The notes under the pieces were generated by a model that did no database searches, was not told the DNA's origin, and saw only the letters and a list, made by a program, of their open reading frames with translations. Position numbers and translations under genes: made by a program. From RECG01 sp964444805 (GTDB lineage: Bacteria > Bacillota_I > Bacilli_A > Acholeplasmatales > Acholeplasmataceae), in the NCBI GenBank assembly GCA_964444805.1, contig CAYUIK010000099.1, positions 1-13,801 of the forward strand: 13,801 bases of DNA, given 5' to 3'. Shown one piece after another: positions 6,082-12,931 of the stretch; position 1 is the first letter of the stretch, and every line of letters starts with the position of its first letter.

Positions 6082-7622
6082 AACGCACGTATGTTCATAT
6101 CAAGAAGGGTGAACTCTATGATCCTTCTGGTCAACGCTTACGACTCGAAGGCGTCGGCCTCAACGGATGGCTGTTGCCGGAGGGCTACATGTTTAAAAGC
6201 CATCACGAGATCGACCGGCCGCGCCGGTTCTATGCTTGGACAAAGGATCTTCTCGGCGAAGAAGCGTCAAACGCCTTCTGGAAGTCCTTTCGAGCGTCCT
6301 ACATAACCGAAGCGGATCTCAAACGAATCAAGGACCTTGGCTTTAATTCGGTCCGGATTCCCTTTGACTATGAGGTACTCTTTGTTCCGAGTAAAACCGA
6401 AGAAAGCCTCGACATCAAGAAAGAGGGTTTCCAGTTGCTCGACCGCGTGCTTTCCTGGTGTGAAACCTATCAGCTCTACGCGATCCTCGACCTACATGCC
6501 GCTCCCGGAGGACAAACGGGAGCGAATATCGACAACTCAGAACGTGATCAGCCCGAACTCTTTGAAGCGGAGGTCTATCGGAAACAAACGATCCATCTAT
6601 GGGAAACGATCGCGAAAAGGTATAGGAATCACGCTTGGATCGCTGCCTATGACCTCTTGAATGAACCGTTGCCCAAGTGGTTCGAGCGCTATAACGACCG
6701 TCTCATACCGCTTTACCGGGATATCATTCGAGCGATTCGTGCGGTTGATCCCGAGCATTTGATTACACTTGAAGGGGTTCACTGGGCAACGGACTTTTCC
6801 GTTTTTGAAGATGCCTTGGACCCGGGGATCATCCTCCAGTTTCACAAGTACTGGTCGCCTTTTAACCGAAAGGCGCTTTTGCCCTATATCGAAAAAGCCC
6901 AAGAACTCAAACACCCATTATTTATGGGCGAGGGGGGAGAGCACTACTTGCTCTGGTATAGCGGCGCATTCAAGATGTATCGCCAACTCGATATCTCCTG
7001 GAATTTTTGGAGCTATAAGAAAATGGCAACCGAAAACTCCATATGTTCCTTTCGCGAACCACCTTTGTGGCAACAATGTCTTACGCGTGATTCGTCTCTT
7101 ACAAAAGAAGCGATAAAAGAGACGTTTGCGGCGTTGCTTACCTCGATCGATTTTCCCGCTACGAACTTCAATATGAGCGTCGTCAACCACCTCTTTCAAA
7201 GAGATTCCTTTGAAACGCTCGGTCTTGCCTGTGATGTTGCCCGTGATGCTGATCGCACATGCGTCCGTGTCGATGAAACCGATCGAGAGATCACGCCCAA
7301 TTTTAGTCTTAAAACGATTTTAGGCGTCAACACGCCCTTTCCGTATTTACGGATGAACGCGCAACAAAGCTATCGCTATACGTTCAACCTCTCCGTTGAA
7401 AGCTATGTCGAGATAACAATCGAACACATCAACCTTGACGATTTCTCGTTAGCAATCGACGCGACTCCCATCGATCATACCGTGCAAACCGACAAGCGCA
7501 TCGTGCTCGAACGATTCCTTGCTTCCGGTTCGCACGTCCTCACCCTCGTCAGCAACACAAGAAGCTTGCTCAAACGCATCGGCTGGATCGTCGTCGCGTC
7601 AACGGATCACATCGAAGCTTGA
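6078..7622 (+). CDS. Glycoside hydrolase family 5 (cellulase / exo-glucanase-like), cytoplasmic
   Basis: A 514-residue retaining GH5 glycosidase. Conserved points are visible in order: R93 in SVRIPF, LDLHAAPGGQTG at 137-148 (resembling the exo-1,3-glucanase-type branch), the acid/base E196 in DLLNEPL, H256 and Y258 in FHKYW, the nucleophile E285 in FMGEGGE, and W308/W311 in SWNFWSYKK. Residues from about 395 form a second, beta-rich domain that could be a carbohydrate-binding module. There is no signal peptide, so it acts inside the cell, presumably on imported oligosaccharides. That fits the permease relic overlapping its start by 4 nt. AAGGAG at 6062-6067 is the ribosome-binding site. With the permease broken and no other transporter gene in view, its supply of substrate and its promoter are unclear. 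The exact sugar linkage cannot be told. Confidence 0.9.
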   Translation: MKRTYVHIKKGELYDPSGQRLRLEGVGLNGWLLPEGYMFKSHHEIDRPRRFYAWTKDLLGEEASNAFWKSFRASYITEADLKRIKDLGFNSVRIPFDYEVLFVPSKTEESLDIKKEGFQLLDRVLSWCETYQLYAILDLHAAPGGQTGANIDNSERDQPELFEAEVYRKQTIHLWETIAKRYRNHAWIAAYDLLNEPLPKWFERYNDRLIPLYRDIIRAIRAVDPEHLITLEGVHWATDFSVFEDALDPGIILQFHKYWSPFNRKALLPYIEKAQELKHPLFMGEGGEHYLLWYSGAFKMYRQLDISWNFWSYKKMATENSICSFREPPLWQQCLTRDSSLTKEAIKETFAALLTSIDFPATNFNMSVVNHLFQRDSFETLGLACDVARDADRTCVRVDETDREITPNFSLKTILGVNTPFPYLRMNAQQSYRYTFNLSVESYVEITIEHINLDDFSLAIDATPIDHTVQTDKRIVLERFLASGSHVLTLVSNTRSLLKRIGWIVVASTDHIEA

Positions 7623-7697
7623 TGCTTCTTCTGTCCAGACAAGCAAAAAAAACCACGTGAACGTGTCCAAAGCGTCATCTAAAAAGACGAATAACGC

Positions 7698-7719
7698 CTG
7701 ATCGATTCGTTTCGATCGG
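7698..7719 (+). terminator. Hairpin after the GH5 gene, weak terminator candidate
   Basis: GATCGA (7700-7705) pairs with TCGATC (7712-7717) around TTCGTT, extended by one G-U and one C-G pair to 7698-7719. Only a poor T-containing tail follows (TCTAAAATC), so termination is uncertain. No better candidate is seen between GH5 and the next gene. Confidence 0.35.
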
Positions 7720-7752
7720 TCTAAAATCAAAATTTTCGATATTTCCTTTTTA

Positions 7753-7761
7753 TGATAGAAT
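7753..7761 (+). promoter_or_regulatory. Extended -10 promoter of the LRR lipoprotein
   Basis: TGATAGAAT at 7753-7761 is a TGN-extended -10 box (TAGAAT at 7756-7761). The -35 region 17 bp upstream (TTTTCG at 7733-7738) is poor, as allowed for extended -10 promoters. It lies about 65 nt before the start codon at 7827. Confidence 0.5.
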
Positions 7762-7793
7762 ATAGCGTGTAGTACATACATGATGACGTGACA

Positions 7794-7816
7794 ATCGATA
7801 ACGATGACACGCGATC
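7794..7816 (+). repeat. Copy B of the dispersed repeat, in the LRR lipoprotein leader
   Basis: It matches 250-269 over all 20 bases apart from three extra bases in the middle. It directly precedes GGAGGA (7817-7822). ACACGC at 7807-7812 can pair with GCGTGT at 7765-7770, so a leader stem could form just before the ribosome-binding site. Confidence 0.45.
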
Positions 7817-7826
7817 GGAGGACATC

Positions 7827-9416
7827 ATGAAACGATACGCGCTTACGATTTCCTTGTGCCTGTTCGTCTTTTTAGTTGCCTGCACGAACACTAAGGAAAT
7901 CACGATTACTTTACTCGATCAGGATATGGAACTCTATGAAAGCTATACCGGGAAAACGAACGAAACGATCGAACTACCGGTATTAGACGATGAAGATCTT
8001 CTTTTTATCGGTTGGGAAAGCGAAGAGGATCTCTTTTATGGTCATCTTGTTTTAAATAGCGACCTTGTCCTTAGCGCTGTCTTCGAAGACCCCGAGGACG
8101 TTTTTCTACTCGAGTACAGGGAAAACGAAACGATCAGCACGTATCTCGTGGGTTATCGTGGTCGTGCCAAGCACTTAAGGATACCCGAAAAGATCGGTGA
8201 TACCGTCATCGACGCGATCGGTTCACACGCCTTTCAAGACAGCAATCTCGTGGAAGTCGAAATTCCGAATGCCATTCAGCGCATCGAAGGCGAAGCCTTC
8301 AGCGACGCAAAAGAAATCAAGAGGATTTCGTTTTACGGAGATTACGCGGGTACCCAAGATCTTGTCCTCCTCGAAGAGGACTATCAAGCGACCATCGATG
8401 CCCATAGCGACCTGTGTTCGATTGTTGAAACGGATGGTGAGCGAATAACATTCGCTGCGGGTTGTCCGATCCGATCGGTCAGCGCGGTTCAAGAGGTTTT
8501 ACAAGACGGCATTCTTTATCCGGTTTATCACGTCCGTGTCGACCTTGCCTTTTATATGGATAGCCCTTCGAATCTCATCATACAGGAGGGTGCCTTTGCC
8601 GGGTTGACAGCGCTCGAAGAAGTCGTGTTTTCGAGTCGCTATGATACCTTCCAACCCTTTATCTTTGAAAACACGCCCCGCTTAAAGCGCGTTCTGTTTC
8701 CCGAAAGTCCTTATTATACCGTAATCGATCAAATCGTCTATGACGATCAAGAAGAACACCTCATCTACTATCCGAGTGGCCTGACCAATCAGACCTTTAT
8801 CATACCAGATCACGTCATCGAACTCGGTTACTTGGCTTTTTATGATCAGGACTATCTCGAGACGATTACGATCCCTGATACGCTTAAGCACCTTAAGATC
8901 ACATCCTTTTTACACGTCGAACACTTAAAACGCATCGAAGTCGATCCAAACAACGAGACATTTTATGATATCGATGGCGTGCTCTTTTCCGCAAATCACA
9001 GTCTCATTACGTATCCGTATGGAAGAATGGTGGCTGACTATGTCGTTCCTGAGCATACGAAAGTCATCGCTCCCTATTCTTTTTACGGGCAACGCTTCTT
9101 AGAATCCATTATCTTTCCGAATCCGCTAACCCATCTCGGCTATTATGCCTTTCGTGGTGTCGAGCGCCTTAAGGTTCTCGATCTCCCCGAATCGGTCGAA
9201 TACATCGATTCCGATCTAACGCAAAAGAGTTCGATCGAGACGCTGATCATTCGTCGAAGCGGAATCGTTTACGATTCGATTACGCGCGCGAATATATCGT
9301 GGTATACGGACTTCCCGGTCGTCTATGTTCCCGATGACTCACTGGACCTTTATCGCGATGACCCGGATTGGCGCATACCGGCAAACCAGTTTCGACCGTT
9401 ATCCGAAAGCGAATAA
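7827..9416 (+). CDS. Lipoprotein with one InlB-B-like repeat and BspA-type leucine-rich repeats
   Basis: A 529-residue surface lipoprotein. The signal peptide ends in the lipobox LVAC with cysteine 19. Residues 24-86 form one InlB-B/Listeria-Bacteroides-like repeat (ITITLLDQD ... FIGWESEEDLFYG ... LVLSAVFE). From about 93 to the end run BspA-type (LRR_5) repeats, with recurring 'I-G-x-x-A-F ... L-x-x-V-x-I-P' units, for example IGSHAFQDSNLVEVEIP and LGYLAFYDQDYLETITIP. A less regular insert sits at about 171-235. Such repeats form curved solenoids that bind proteins or surfaces. ATG 7827 is chosen because GGAGGA at 7817-7822 precedes it and the signal peptide starts there; an in-frame start at 7788 would add 13 charged residues in front. 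It appears to be a single-gene unit with its own promoter, converging on the DJ-1 gene. Confidence 0.88.
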   Translation: MKRYALTISLCLFVFLVACTNTKEITITLLDQDMELYESYTGKTNETIELPVLDDEDLLFIGWESEEDLFYGHLVLNSDLVLSAVFEDPEDVFLLEYRENETISTYLVGYRGRAKHLRIPEKIGDTVIDAIGSHAFQDSNLVEVEIPNAIQRIEGEAFSDAKEIKRISFYGDYAGTQDLVLLEEDYQATIDAHSDLCSIVETDGERITFAAGCPIRSVSAVQEVLQDGILYPVYHVRVDLAFYMDSPSNLIIQEGAFAGLTALEEVVFSSRYDTFQPFIFENTPRLKRVLFPESPYYTVIDQIVYDDQEEHLIYYPSGLTNQTFIIPDHVIELGYLAFYDQDYLETITIPDTLKHLKITSFLHVEHLKRIEVDPNNETFYDIDGVLFSANHSLITYPYGRMVADYVVPEHTKVIAPYSFYGQRFLESIIFPNPLTHLGYYAFRGVERLKVLDLPESVEYIDSDLTQKSSIETLIIRRSGIVYDSITRANISWYTDFPVVYVPDDSLDLYRDDPDWRIPANQFRPLSESE

Positions 9417-9458
9417 AAAAATGAGGGGTGTGATATGCTCGGATATCACACCCCTCAT
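9415..9458 (-). terminator. Strong intrinsic terminator, minus strand, shared by convergent genes
   Basis: A perfect 16-bp stem (9421-9436 with 9443-9458) encloses the loop GCTCGG. Seven A bases at 9415-9421 read as a T7 tail on the minus strand, so it terminates the DJ-1/PfpI gene, whose stop is 46 nt before the stem. On the plus strand the stem follows the LRR gene by 4 nt but lacks a T tail, so it may stop that transcript only weakly or protect its 3' end. Confidence 0.9.
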
Positions 9459-9503
9459 GATTCGTCTAACAAGCCATTATGCCTTAAAAACGGATCAACA
9501 CGA

Positions 9504-10010
9504 TCATTTCAACTGTGCGATGATCGCTTTCGAAAATGCGGGAAGATCCTGTGGCGTCCGTGAGGTAATCAGGTGACCGTCGATGACGACGTCTTGATCG
9601 AGATAGATCGCTCCGGCGTTTTCGATGTCATCCTTGATCGAATAAAAGCCTGTTAAGCGCTTAGAACGTAAATGACAGGCCGAGATCATCAGCCAAGGAC
9701 CGTGACAGATCGCTGCGATCGTCTTTTTTTGTTCGTCCATCGCTTTCACGAAAGCGATGGTTGCTTGACTGCGACGCATGTAATCCGGCGAAAAGCCACC
9801 GGGAATGATGAGCGCGTCAAAGTCATCGGCCGAAATGTCTTTACTCGATAAGTCACTTTTCATCGGCAAGCCGTGTTTACTCTGATAGACCGTATGCTTT
9901 TCAGGTCCGATCAAGTCGACACGAAACCCTTCTTCCTGCATCCGAATATAGGGGTAGATGAGTTCCTTGTCATCGAAGAGATTTTCTATGAGTATCGCGA
10001 TACGTTTCAT
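9504..10010 (-). CDS. DJ-1/PfpI family protein (PfpI/YhbO-like)
   Basis: A 168-residue cytoplasmic protein of the DJ-1/ThiJ/PfpI superfamily. The nucleophile elbow AAICHGP holds C102 and H103; the conserved acidic residue is E16 in LFDDKELIYP, and PGGF at 70-73 shapes the oxyanion region. These features and the length (about 165-175) match the PfpI/YhbO/YraA group, described as proteases, deglycases or stress proteins; the true activity is debated. The start at 10010 is chosen because MKRIAILIE is the normal first strand and GGAAGG (10019-10024, minus strand) is well placed; a longer frame to 10049 adds 13 basic residues. It has its own promoter and a strong terminator, so it is a single-gene unit, divergent from the serine hydrolase gene. 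Confidence 0.92.
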   Translation of the reverse strand: MKRIAILIENLFDDKELIYPYIRMQEEGFRVDLIGPEKHTVYQSKHGLPMKSDLSSKDISADDFDALIIPGGFSPDYMRRSQATIAFVKAMDEQKKTIAAICHGPWLMISACHLRSKRLTGFYSIKDDIENAGAIYLDQDVVIDGHLITSRTPQDLPAFSKAIIAQLK

Positions 10011-10047
10011 GGATAACACCTTCCTTTTCCTGTGTGTTTCTACCTTC

Positions 10048-10075
10048 ATTATAATCGATTTCGCCCTTTAATCAA
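10048..10075 (-). promoter_or_regulatory. Promoter of the DJ-1/PfpI gene
   Basis: On the minus strand TTGATT (10075-10070) and TATAAT (10053-10048) are 16 bp apart. The -10 box is a perfect consensus and lies about 40 nt before the start codon at 10010. Confidence 0.75.
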
Positions 10076-10248
10076 TGGATACGCCTGATCGAAAAACCGA
10101 TTAGAACGGATGAAAGACAGGTTTTTCCTGGTGTCTGTGGACATCCTTCCTTCAAACAAAAAGACGCATCGATGACCCTAAAAAATCACCTACGATCAGA
10201 AATGTCTAAAAAGAATGGGAAATCGGCTTGAACGCTTTTTATATGGTA
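10076..10248. other. Spacer between two divergent promoters
   Basis: No coding frame is recognised here. A small hairpin, CAGG (10118-10121) and CCTG (10127-10130) around TTTTT, is extended by AGA/TCT beyond a 3-nt bulge. A second one of about six pairs follows at 10131-10147. Neither has a T tail. They could be regulator sites for the flanking promoters, or chance. Confidence 0.3.
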
Positions 10249-10277
10249 TTGAATATCGCCGTCGCTTCATGTATAAT
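10249..10277 (+). promoter_or_regulatory. Promoter of the serine hydrolase gene
   Basis: TTGAAT (10249-10254) and TATAAT (10272-10277) are 17 bp apart, and TG precedes the -10 box by one base (extended -10). It is the best promoter in the window. The leader to ATG 10347 is about 63 nt. Confidence 0.82.
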
Positions 10278-10294
10278 CATACTAAATAAGCGAC
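10261..10294. repeat. Inverted repeat flanking the -10 box, possible operator
   Basis: GTCGCTT (10261-10267) and AAGCGAC (10288-10294) are perfect 7-bp arms separated by 20 bp that contain the TATAAT box. The position suits a repressor site. Arms of this length with free spacing also arise by chance. Confidence 0.3.
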
Positions 10295-10346
10295 ACGAAA
10301 GCGATGCCTGCCTCGTGGCCGATACGAGCACTAGAAAGGAAAAACG

Positions 10347-12335
10347 ATGAACAGAATAAGAAAGATGATGGCTGCTATTATTTTATTTTTTATGCTTTTT
10401 ATTACGTCTTGTGAGGTTGTCCCCGAGATCGAAGAAACAGACACATATACGTCACTCATCATCGAAGAAGCCCTCGATCAAGGACTGATCAACAGTGCTT
10501 CGGTCGCGATCATGGATCAGGGTCAGTCGGTCTATGAACGTGGCTTTGGTTTGGCGAACCGGGAAGAGAACGTCCCCGTCAATCAAGAGACCGTCTACAA
10601 CATCGGCTCTGTCAGTAAGCTCTTCGTCGTCGTCTCGATTCTCATGCTCGTCGATGACGATCAGATCGTCCTCGACGAACCGGTTAAAACCTACCTCCCG
10701 GAATTCGTCATGGAAGATGCGCGCCATGAGGCAATTACCGTGCGGATGCTCTTGAATCATTCGTCCGGGCTGCCTAGTTTCACCGTCTGGAACAATCTCG
10801 CCTATGCCTACAACGACCACATCTATGACGAGTTGCTCGACGCCCTTGCTCACTCGCGACTCAAACACGACCCCGGTGAACTCATGACGTATTGTAACGA
10901 TGGGTTTACGCTCGCCGAGATGATCGTTGCCCGGCAATCCGACATGTCCTTTGGGGACTTCATTAAAGAACGGATCTTCGAACCCCTAAATATGGAACTG
11001 AGTGACCTTGGACTCGGTCGCATGAAAGAAGATTTGACTCCGGCCTATTACTATCGCGAGGATGGCGTTCGCGAGCCGCTTGAAGTCATCTCGATGCTCG
11101 CCTCTGGCGGCATCTCTTCCACGCCAACGGAACTCTGTCAGTTCGCAGAGATCTTTTCGATGGAAGATAGTCTTCTATCACCCGAATCACTCGAAACGAT
11201 GCTTGCCCTACAGACCAGTGATTTTTTAGAAGCCTTAGCGGGTGACGGCTATACGTTTGGCCTTGGTTGGGATTTCGCGGGACTTTCCGTTTTCGACGAT
11301 GAAGACCTCCTTCTCTATGGGAAAAGCGGTGGAACCGCGCACTACGCTTCGATGCTCTATACCGTGCCTTCGATCGGTGTTTCGGTCGCCGTTACGGTGA
11401 GTGGTCTAGGCTTTGATGTGGTCGGTAACGGCTATCAGATCCTATCGACTTATCTCGAGGAACAAGGATTCATCGAGGTCGATGACGAACAGCCACCAGT
11501 GATCGAACCACAAGAAATCGATTCGCTATTACTCGATTATCGGGGATACTACACGCTTGGCAGCCGTGTCGTTCGTATCGATTTCAATGAAGAAGACGAA
11601 ATGGAACTCTATGCCCTCGCGGGGGATGAGGAGCACTTGACCCTTGTGGCTTTCTATCATGACGGCGTGTTTCATGCGGGGGATCAAACGTTCTTCTTTC
11701 GAACCGTAGCCGATCGACAGTATCTCATGCAATACCTTTTCAGTCCGACAGGAAATACGTTTGAGATGCAGGTCGGTGAAAAGCTCCCGGCGATCTTAAA
11801 CCCTAAAACACTCGATCTACCCGCAGGTGACACGCTTTGGTTACGCGTTGATAGTAACGGAACTGAAGTGAATGAGTTTCAAGAAACGCATATCCAAGCG
11901 CTCGGCTACTATGCGGCTCTTCCGGGTTATGTTGATTTCTATGGCCCGAAAGTGATCGTTGACGATCACTTTGCGGGTATGGCCTCACGGGCTTTGCGTG
12001 ACTTAACGGAAATGAAACTCATCGAGGTGGAAACGGATACGTGGATCTGGTTATCGGGAGCGCTCTATATGCCGATACGCTTGGCGAAAACAATCGAAGA
12101 TGAGACACAGACCGTAACGATCGGCGACATGGGCTATGCGGAGTGGTTCGTCGCTGGTCAAGATCTGGATGTCACCTTCTCGATTCCCGAAGGTGGCCGA
12201 ATCCTCGTCTTTGGTGACGAAGGCATCGTCTATGATAGTCTTTTCGATGGTGAGGATGTCGTGATCGCTCAGGATAGCTTGGTCGAATTCATCGCGAATG
12301 AAGGCGATGCCTTCGATATCGAGCACCAATCCTGA
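10347..12335 (+). CDS. Serine beta-lactamase/penicillin-binding-protein-like lipoprotein
   Basis: A 662-residue exported lipoprotein; the lipobox ITSC puts the lipid anchor on C22. Residues about 35-375 form a class C beta-lactamase/serine hydrolase domain. The motifs are S88-V-S-K91 (SxxK, nucleophile S88), Y182-C-N184 (YxN) and K326-S-G328 (KTG-like), with LLNHSSGLPSF at 135-145 and LASGGISSTP at 251-260 as usual for the family. Members act as D,D-peptidases, esterases or peptidases; few are true beta-lactamases. About 290 residues follow, mostly beta strands, perhaps two lipocalin-like or DUF3471-like modules, not clearly recognised. AAAGGA at 10335-10340 is the ribosome-binding site. It is a single-gene unit with its own promoter and terminator. 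Resistance should not be inferred; the substrate is unknown. Confidence 0.9.
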   Translation: MNRIRKMMAAIILFFMLFITSCEVVPEIEETDTYTSLIIEEALDQGLINSASVAIMDQGQSVYERGFGLANREENVPVNQETVYNIGSVSKLFVVVSILMLVDDDQIVLDEPVKTYLPEFVMEDARHEAITVRMLLNHSSGLPSFTVWNNLAYAYNDHIYDELLDALAHSRLKHDPGELMTYCNDGFTLAEMIVARQSDMSFGDFIKERIFEPLNMELSDLGLGRMKEDLTPAYYYREDGVREPLEVISMLASGGISSTPTELCQFAEIFSMEDSLLSPESLETMLALQTSDFLEALAGDGYTFGLGWDFAGLSVFDDEDLLLYGKSGGTAHYASMLYTVPSIGVSVAVTVSGLGFDVVGNGYQILSTYLEEQGFIEVDDEQPPVIEPQEIDSLLLDYRGYYTLGSRVVRIDFNEEDEMELYALAGDEEHLTLVAFYHDGVFHAGDQTFFFRTVADRQYLMQYLFSPTGNTFEMQVGEKLPAILNPKTLDLPAGDTLWLRVDSNGTEVNEFQETHIQALGYYAALPGYVDFYGPKVIVDDHFAGMASRALRDLTEMKLIEVETDTWIWLSGALYMPIRLAKTIEDETQTVTIGDMGYAEWFVAGQDLDVTFSIPEGGRILVFGDEGIVYDSLFDGEDVVIAQDSLVEFIANEGDAFDIEHQS

Positions 12336-12352
12336 TGTCCCTCGATTCGATC

Positions 12353-12383
12353 GACCGGACCTATTTGGTTCGGTCTTTTTTTT
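12353..12383 (+). terminator. Intrinsic terminator of the serine hydrolase gene
   Basis: GACCGGACC (12353-12361) pairs with GGTTCGGTC (12367-12375), nine pairs with one G-U, around TATTT, and TTTTTTTT follows at 12376-12383. It is 17 nt after the stop codon. Confidence 0.92.
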
Positions 12384-12836
12384 ATTCACATTCAGCCAAA
12401 ACCACGTACCCTGGATTCTCAGAAACACATAACAAAAATGATGGATGGACGCCTAGATCGACGTGAATTTCTTTGTGTTTTCCAGGACTTTGCCGCTTAT
12501 CCTTTTTTGGTATAGATCTGCTGCCCTGATATCGTTTCTCTCGTTACGTTTTTTTAATCCATGCGCGTGTGGAGGTAAGAAAAACGTCTGCTCATGGTAA
12601 ATATTTAAGAGGTTTGATTGGTATCACGGTGAGCTATCGTTAGGTGTTGGCGAGAAGCCGGAATTAAACACGAAGTGCACCAAAAATCCAACGAGAACTG
12701 CTCGACAACACACAACAAAAAGAGAAATAGAAGAAACTGGCTCGACACCTATAAGGCGGTCGAGTTCATCTTTCATCTTTTGATCTGTCCTATTCGAAAA
12801 AAGATGAAAATAAATTAATTATCGATCTTTTTTATC
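12384..12836. other. Long intergenic stretch without a recognisable gene
   Basis: About 450 bp with no convincing gene. A 25-codon frame from ATG 12438 to TAG has coding-like codons but no ribosome-binding site. A frame over about 12630-12780 reads as a basic polypeptide but has no start signal or family match that I can name. CTCGAC (12741-12746) and GTCGAG (12759-12764) form a short hairpin. The right-hand part is AT-rich with overlapping inverted repeats. It may be decayed coding sequence plus a regulatory zone for the next gene. Confidence 0.45.
12771..12833. repeat. Overlapping AT-rich inverted repeats upstream of a promoter
   Basis: TTTCATCTTTT (12771-12781) is the exact complement of AAAAGATGAAA (12799-12809), 11 bp with a 17-nt loop. 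AAAAAAGAT (12797-12805) also pairs perfectly with ATCTTTTTT (12825-12833), 9 bp with a 19-nt loop. The two pairings share the middle arm, so only one can form at a time in RNA. The block ends just before the -35 box at 12837. Confidence 0.5.
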
Positions 12837-12865
12837 TTGCTTTTGTTGTCAGATATGCGTACAAT
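12837..12865 (+). promoter_or_regulatory. Promoter of the three-repeat lipoprotein
   Basis: TTGCTT (12837-12842) and TACAAT (12860-12865) are 17 bp apart. The leader to ATG 12932 is about 60 nt and contains a small hairpin, GTATGC (12878-12883) with GCATAC (12900-12905). Confidence 0.6.
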
Positions 12866-12931
12866 AGAAATACGAGTGTATGCCTAAATCGGTTTACGTG
12901 CATACCCACACAAGAGGAGGGAATTTATAAT

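Noticed and set aside
10347..12335. Calling this an antibiotic-resistance beta-lactamase (ampC)
   Set aside because: The three motifs are common to D,D-peptidases and esterases; the lipoprotein anchor and long extension argue against a dedicated class C beta-lactamase.
12630..12780. Transposase fragment
   Set aside because: One frame reads as a basic polypeptide, but no DDE, HUH or helix-turn-helix motif, terminal repeats or target duplication could be seen.
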